Assembly: GCA_031401235.1 (NCBI GenBank)
Contig: JANNRJ010000001.1
Location: forward strand, 68,316 to 132,315
Reading direction: 5' to 3'
From: UBA3006 sp031401235
GTDB taxonomy: Bacteria; Actinomycetota; Acidimicrobiia; Acidimicrobiales; Ilumatobacteraceae
Length of the DNA: 64,000 nt
Shown here: in pieces, positions 60,558-64,000 of the stretch
Numbering within the stretch: position 1 is the first letter of the stretch
Layout: every line of letters starts with the position of its first letter
Program-made: the position numbers and the translations under genes
The notes under the pieces: model-generated
Told to the model about the DNA's origin: nothing
Seen by the model: only the letters and a program-made list of their open reading frames with translations
Databases searched by the model: none

Positions 60558-60602
60558 ATGCGTCGACAAATCGTTCTGGTTGCGGCTGGATTACTCGCAT
60601 GA
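60558..60602 (+). CDS. 14-codon leader ORF, possibly a gene remnant
   Basis: ATG 60558 follows a GGGAG ribosome-binding site by 7 bases and encodes MRRQIVLVAAGLLA, a short basic-hydrophobic peptide. Its stop TGA overlaps the ATG of the next gene (ATGA at 60599-60602), so translation is probably coupled. It resembles the first half of a membrane helix and may be a leader peptide or a truncated remnant of a longer subunit. The rest of 60442-60557 contains no gene. Confidence 0.5.
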   Translation: MRRQIVLVAAGLLA

Positions 60603-60805
60603 AATGGCAACGAGCCGTCGTCAGCGGTGTGATCATCGTCGGTCTGGCGTTCGTCCTTCTAGTTCTTATTCCTAATTTGATTTTGTCCGAAATTACAAGT
60701 GTCGAACGGAGTGGTCGTGTAGCGCTTGCCACCGGGTGGTTTGTTGCCTCCCTCGCTGGACTGCTTTGGGGACTTCGCCGACTCCAGAGTCGCCAGATTA
60801 TTTAA
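60599..60805 (+). CDS. Small two-helix membrane protein at the head of the cytochrome b operon
   Basis: The 68 residues have two predicted transmembrane helices (VVSGVIIVGLAFVLLVLIPN and VALATGWFVASLAGLLWGLR) and a basic end. ATG 60599 overlaps the leader ORF stop; its TAA shares one base with the ATG of the flavoprotein gene (TAATG). I do not recognise the family. The strict coupling suggests that it is an accessory subunit of the putative Rieske/cytochrome b complex. Confidence 0.7.
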   Translation: MKWQRAVVSGVIIVGLAFVLLVLIPNLILSEITSVERSGRVALATGWFVASLAGLLWGLRRLQSRQII

Positions 60806-62613
60806 TGTCCGCTTCAGCGCCGATTCCGGACGCCAAGTGGTTATGGGAGAACGAACCATGTCGGGCGGCATGTCCTGTTCATACCGATGCAGGTGCGTAT
60901 GTCACGGCGATTGCCGAGGGTAGATTTCGCGACGCTTACATGATCGCACGGGAGCCCAACCCGTTCCCGTCGATTTGCGGGCGTGTCTGTGCAGCACCGT
61001 GTGAAAATGCGTGTCGCCGTGGCAAGATCGACGCCCCAGTATCGATCCGAGCGCTGAAACGTTTTGTGAGCGAGCGTTATGGTGTCGAAAGTTTTGCTGG
61101 GTCAAGTGCCTGGCACGAGGGTCATGGGCCGGTACCCGTGGCCAATGGTTTGTCGGTCGGGATCATTGGCGGGGGCCCAGGTGGACTCGCTGCAGCGCAT
61201 GATCTGCGGCTGGCGGGACATCCGGTCACAATCTACGAAGCGGAATCGCGGCTCGGTGGAATGATGGTGCTCGGTATCCCTGAATATCGGTTGCCGCGTC
61301 CGCTTATCGAGCGCGAGATTGGCGCGATCCTCGAGTTGGGCGTCGAAGTAAAACTCAATTGCCGAATCGGAGACGGTGTCACTTTCGACGAACTTCTGGA
61401 AAAGCATGCCGCTGTTTTCGTATGTGTGGGTACCGGGCGTGGGCGGAGTCTGGACATACCCGGTAACGATCTCGACGGTGTGTTCAAGGCTGTCGAGTTC
61501 TTGCTGAATGTCAACCGAGGTTTCCACGTCGATCTCGGCGAGCGTGTCGTCGTAGTTGGCGGTGGCAACGTCGCATTCGATGCTGCCCGCACCTCACTGC
61601 GCGCCGCTGCTCGCGACGAAATCGCCCCCGTACCAATTGCCCTCGACAGCAGTGCCGCCGACGATGCCCGACGTGGCCTACTCACCACACTCGATGCGGC
61701 ACGCGCTGCGATTCGAGCCGGCGTTCTCTCCGTCACTGTTGTGGCACTCGAGTCATTCGCCGAGGCGCCCGCCGCGCTCGAGGAAATTGAAGAGGCCGAA
61801 GCCGAAGGCATCAAAATCATCTACCGTCGTGGCCCGCACCGAATCATCGGCACCAATCGGGTAACGGGGCTGGAAACCGTCGACGTAGTGTCCGTGTTTG
61901 ACGAACAACACCGCTTCGCCCCGGTCTTCGCCAATGGCACCGAGTCGACTATCGCCGCCGACACGGTGATTCTCGCCGTGGGTCAAGCACCCGATGTTGA
62001 TTTTCTTGGTTCCGACATCATTGCCCGCAATCGATTCGGTGGCATCGCCGTCGACAGCTCGTTGCGCACCAACCATCCGAAGGTGTGGGCAGGGGGAGAC
62101 GTTGCCTTTGGTCCGCGAAACCTTATCGACGCCATTGCCGATGGTCGCAAGGCTGCGGAATCAATTCATAACTCACTTTCCGAGGAGCTGGAGACGGTTC
62201 CAGTTGGGGTCCGAATTGAGTTGGTTGCCAAACCGACCTTTCGTCGAATGGCAACCAACTATGACGCGATCCCACGCGTGGTGGTACCAAGTGTCCCCAA
62301 CGAGCGGCGGATCGGGTTCGCCGAAGTTGAAACTGGCTACGACGAGGGCCAAGCAGTGCTGGAGGGACTGCGATGTTTACGTTGCTTCGAAAATATTATG
62401 CTCCGACCCGAACTTTGCATTCTTTGTGGACTCTGTGTCGACGTCTGTCCGACCAACTGCATTTCGATTGTCCGAGCCGACCATGCCGGTCACGGAACGG
62501 CCTCACAGTCGGCTTTATTGCTTGATGAACTACTCTGTATCCGCTGCGGATTGTGCATTAACCGATGCCCTCCTTCAGCACTCGTCATGGTTCACGCCAA
62601 GGAGGTTGTGTGA
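60805..62613 (+). CDS. GltD/NfnB-like iron-sulfur flavoprotein with C-terminal double ferredoxin domain
   Basis: The 602-residue protein combines an N-terminal GltD-type Fe-S region (Cys19, Cys23, then Cys58, Cys62, Cys66, Cys70), an FAD-binding fold (VGIIGGGPGGLAAAHDL), a second nucleotide-binding fold for NAD(P)H (VVVVGGGNVAFDAARTS) and a C-terminal pair of 4Fe-4S motifs (CILCGLCVDVCP and CIRCGLCINRCP). It probably oxidises NAD(P)H or ferredoxin and passes electrons on. The cytochrome b gene starts within its stop codon (TGATG). Glutamate synthase itself is not present, so a respiratory role is more likely. G+C content appears higher than in the preceding genes. Confidence 0.88.
   Translation: MSASAPIPDAKWLWENEPCRAACPVHTDAGAYVTAIAEGRFRDAYMIAREPNPFPSICGRVCAAPCENACRRGKIDAPVSIRALKRFVSERYGVESFAGSSAWHEGHGPVPVANGLSVGIIGGGPGGLAAAHDLRLAGHPVTIYEAESRLGGMMVLGIPEYRLPRPLIEREIGAILELGVEVKLNCRIGDGVTFDELLEKHAAVFVCVGTGRGRSLDIPGNDLDGVFKAVEFLLNVNRGFHVDLGERVVVVGGGNVAFDAARTSLRAAARDEIAPVPIALDSSAADDARRGLLTTLDAARAAIRAGVLSVTVVALESFAEAPAALEEIEEAEAEGIKIIYRRGPHRIIGTNRVTGLETVDVVSVFDEQHRFAPVFANGTESTIAADTVILAVGQAPDVDFLGSDIIARNRFGGIAVDSSLRTNHPKVWAGGDVAFGPRNLIDAIADGRKAAESIHNSLSEELETVPVGVRIELVAKPTFRRMATNYDAIPRVVVPSVPNERRIGFAEVETGYDEGQAVLEGLRCLRCFENIMLRPELCILCGLCVDVCPTNCISIVRADHAGHGTASQSALLLDELLCIRCGLCINRCPPSALVMVHAKEVV
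62599..62605 (+). promoter_or_regulatory. Ribosome-binding site of the cytochrome b gene
   Basis: AAGGAGG, a near-perfect anti-16S match, lies 7 bases before ATG 62613 and inside the end of the flavoprotein gene. It decides that start against the upstream in-frame codon at 62565. Confidence 0.85.
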
Positions 62614-63938
62614 TGATTGACCAAGGCGCCGAGAGCGACGAGCACCTTCGCGACGGTCTCGAGCCCGACACCAACCCAGTACCCGAGGGTTGGTGGCTTC
62701 GCATGAAACATACCGAAATATGGCGATCCGTGTTCCGTCATCCACAACTCGACACACCGCGCGGCCGCGCCTTACAAGGGTTCTCCAATGTGTTTTTGCA
62801 CATTTACCCGGTGAAGGTGCCGAGGCGTGTACTCCGTCTGCGCTACTCCTGGCGGTTGGGGTATATAGCAACTGTTTTGTTCACGATCTTGGTGGTGACA
62901 GGAATCTATTTGATGTTCTTTTACACACCATCAGTCAACGCGGCTTACGGCGACATGCTGCAGCTCCGTACAGGAGTAGGTTTTGGTCAGCTCGTGCGAA
63001 ATGTGCACCGATGGTCTGCTCACCTCCTCGTGCTAGTGGTCATCTTGCATCTGGTGCGCGTATTTTTTGCCGGTGCGTACAAAAGTCCTCGACAATTCAA
63101 CTGGGTGATCGGCATGGGACTATTGGCAATAACGCTTGGGTTTTCCTTTACTGGTTACCTACTGCCATGGGATCAACTCAGCTATTGGGCAGTCACTGTC
63201 GGCACCAATTTGATCAGCTACGTTCCAGTACTCGGCGGCGTTTTAACCGATCTGTTGATCGGTGGCCCACAAATCGGCCAACCCACATTGCTACGTTTTT
63301 ACACTCTGCACGTCGCGGTGCTACCACTCGCGGTTGCGTTGATGCTGATGATTCACATTTGGCGGGTCCGTAAGGACGGCTTTGCCGTGCGCCGCAGCAG
63401 CGCTGGGACATTCGAAGAAGAAGCAACGGCATTGGCTGTCGGGGCTGGCGACAGGGTGCGACTGCTTGGTGTCGTTGACCGTGAATCAGTAACGGCCGAG
63501 GAACGCCTTACCGATGACACGGTGTTCGCCTGGCCACATCTCATTGTCCGTCATGTTGTAGTCGGTCTCGGTACCATCGCGATGGTGTTGGCTCTCGGTG
63601 TCGCCTTCGCCGCTCCGTTGCGCGGAATCGCCAATCCAAATATCACACCGGAACCGGCCAAGGCGCCGTGGTACTTCGTTGGACTGCAGGAGCTTCTGTC
63701 CCACTTTGATCCGCTCATCGCCGGAATTTTGGTGCCAGCCGGTGCATTGCTGACACTCACGTTCCTGCCGTATTTTGACCGCAACCCTTTGACAGAGTCG
63801 AAATATAGGCGAGTTGCGATATCGATTTTTACGACCATCCTCGTGATCGCAGTCGCGCTCACCGTGATTGGTGCGCTGTTCCGTGGACCGGGATGGAAGT
63901 TCATCCTGCCTTGGCAACACTGGTATTTGGAGATGTGA
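62613..63938 (+). CDS. Cytochrome b (b6-type, fused with subunit IV region)
   Basis: The 441-residue polytopic protein is the quinol-oxidising core of a bc/b6f-like complex. Haem ligands are His132 and His146 (13 residues apart) and His233 and His248 (14 apart, the b6-type spacing). GYLLPWDQLSYWA is a further hallmark. The Qo motif, PEWY in high-potential enzymes, reads APWY at 351-354, which suggests menaquinone. Both the b6 and subunit-IV parts are in one chain. A hydrophilic insert at about 255-300 separates them. ATG 62613 follows a strong ribosome-binding site. Confidence 0.92.
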   Translation: MIDQGAESDEHLRDGLEPDTNPVPEGWWLRMKHTEIWRSVFRHPQLDTPRGRALQGFSNVFLHIYPVKVPRRVLRLRYSWRLGYIATVLFTILVVTGIYLMFFYTPSVNAAYGDMLQLRTGVGFGQLVRNVHRWSAHLLVLVVILHLVRVFFAGAYKSPRQFNWVIGMGLLAITLGFSFTGYLLPWDQLSYWAVTVGTNLISYVPVLGGVLTDLLIGGPQIGQPTLLRFYTLHVAVLPLAVALMLMIHIWRVRKDGFAVRRSSAGTFEEEATALAVGAGDRVRLLGVVDRESVTAEERLTDDTVFAWPHLIVRHVVVGLGTIAMVLALGVAFAAPLRGIANPNITPEPAKAPWYFVGLQELLSHFDPLIAGILVPAGALLTLTFLPYFDRNPLTESKYRRVAISIFTTILVIAVALTVIGALFRGPGWKFILPWQHWYLEM

Positions 63939-63947
63939 GGAGACACC

Positions 63948-64000
63948 ATGGCATTGACTCGTCGAAACCTGTTGCGTACCGGTTGGAAGTTCGGGGGCAG
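63948..64000 (+). CDS. Start of a twin-arginine-exported protein, probably a Rieske subunit (partial)
   Basis: Only 17 codons are visible: MALTRRNLLRTGWKFGG. The RRNLL motif is a Tat signal, the normal route for Rieske proteins. A GAGGAG ribosome-binding site lies 7 bases before the ATG and 10 bases after the cytochrome b stop. In related operons the Rieske gene is next to cytochrome b; the identification is therefore positional, as the cluster-binding part lies beyond the window. Confidence 0.6.
   Translation, partial: MALTRRNLLRTGWKFGG

Noticed and set aside
61233..61820. Minus-strand frame of 195 codons within the flavoprotein gene
   Set aside because: Ala/Ser/Arg-rich shadow produced by G+C-rich codons; the plus strand has intact FAD and Fe-S motifs.
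1..64000. CRISPR arrays, insertion sequences or prophage genes
   Set aside because: I saw no regularly spaced repeats, no transposase or integrase motif and no phage structural gene in the reading frames.

Overview
The window is a gene-dense, moderate-G+C bacterial chromosome segment. Family content points to Actinomycetota, most plausibly an Acidimicrobiia-type lineage. Markers are a PAC2-family protein, an SCO6745-like protein, a CysO-type sulfur carrier, HemQ, an acyl-CoA carboxylase epsilon subunit, crotonyl-CoA carboxylase/reductase, a DUF2510 protein and a NamH-like UDP-MurNAc hydroxylase. The class assignment is inference; no rRNA is present. I see no insertion sequence, prophage or CRISPR array, and no gene-free stretch longer than about 300 bases.

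Layout. 1-4295: plus-strand operon (membrane protein tail, radA, DinB-like gene, tag, SulP transporter) with 4-base overlaps. 4313-4998: Phd/VapC toxin-antitoxin pair with its own palindromic operator. 5004-8998: small accessory enzymes (ABM monooxygenase, AAC(3)-like, VOC, GNAT, SCO6745-like, PAC2). 9005-13183: glnD, alaX and a HEPN/MNT module with an elaborate palindromic control region. 13184-21188: minus-strand housekeeping genes (hemQ, CIRCE-controlled groEL, Lrp regulator, cysO, polyprenyl synthase, xseB/xseA, ABC exporter). 21171-27999: a lipoprotein peptidase, an ABC-F ATPase, serA, serC, tRNA-Ser(CGA) and tadA.

28000-38287: a tandem-cupredoxin lipoprotein, a G+C-rich SDR-DUF2867 gene, tRNA-Ser(GGA), the SRP RNA, an exonuclease, a prepilin peptidase, an epimerase-ccr pair facing a thiolase, then recR and dnaX. 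38371-45568: a CopC-CopD fusion, the acyl-CoA carboxylase beta and epsilon genes, a CoA transferase, an MFS exporter, msrA and a GNAT. 45587-49471: a minus-strand string of pheA, tRNA-Ser(UGA), tRNA-Ser(GCU), a LysM-transglycosylase, tRNA-Arg and an acyltransferase. 49529-60441: cell envelope genes (DUF2510 protein, NamH-like hydroxylase, L,D-transpeptidase, 2OG oxygenase, then a surface polysaccharide locus with a Wzz-like protein, EpsC-like enzyme, ligase, glycosyltransferase, Wzt and Wzm).

60558-64000 (running off the end): a tightly coupled, G+C-richer operon that encodes a 14-codon leader ORF, a 68-residue membrane protein, a GltD/NfnB-like iron-sulfur flavoprotein with two extra ferredoxin-type clusters, a b6-type cytochrome b and the start of a twin-arginine-exported protein, probably the Rieske subunit. 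I regard this putative pyridine-nucleotide- or ferredoxin-linked Rieske/cytochrome b complex as the most interesting system here.

Themes. Ethylmalonyl-CoA and propionyl-CoA assimilation is represented by ccr, methylmalonyl-CoA epimerase, thiolase and carboxylase genes. All four serine tRNA isoacceptors lie within 21 kb, one of them in line with serC-serA. Envelope modification is represented by NamH-like, L,D-transpeptidase, transglycosylase and polysaccharide genes.
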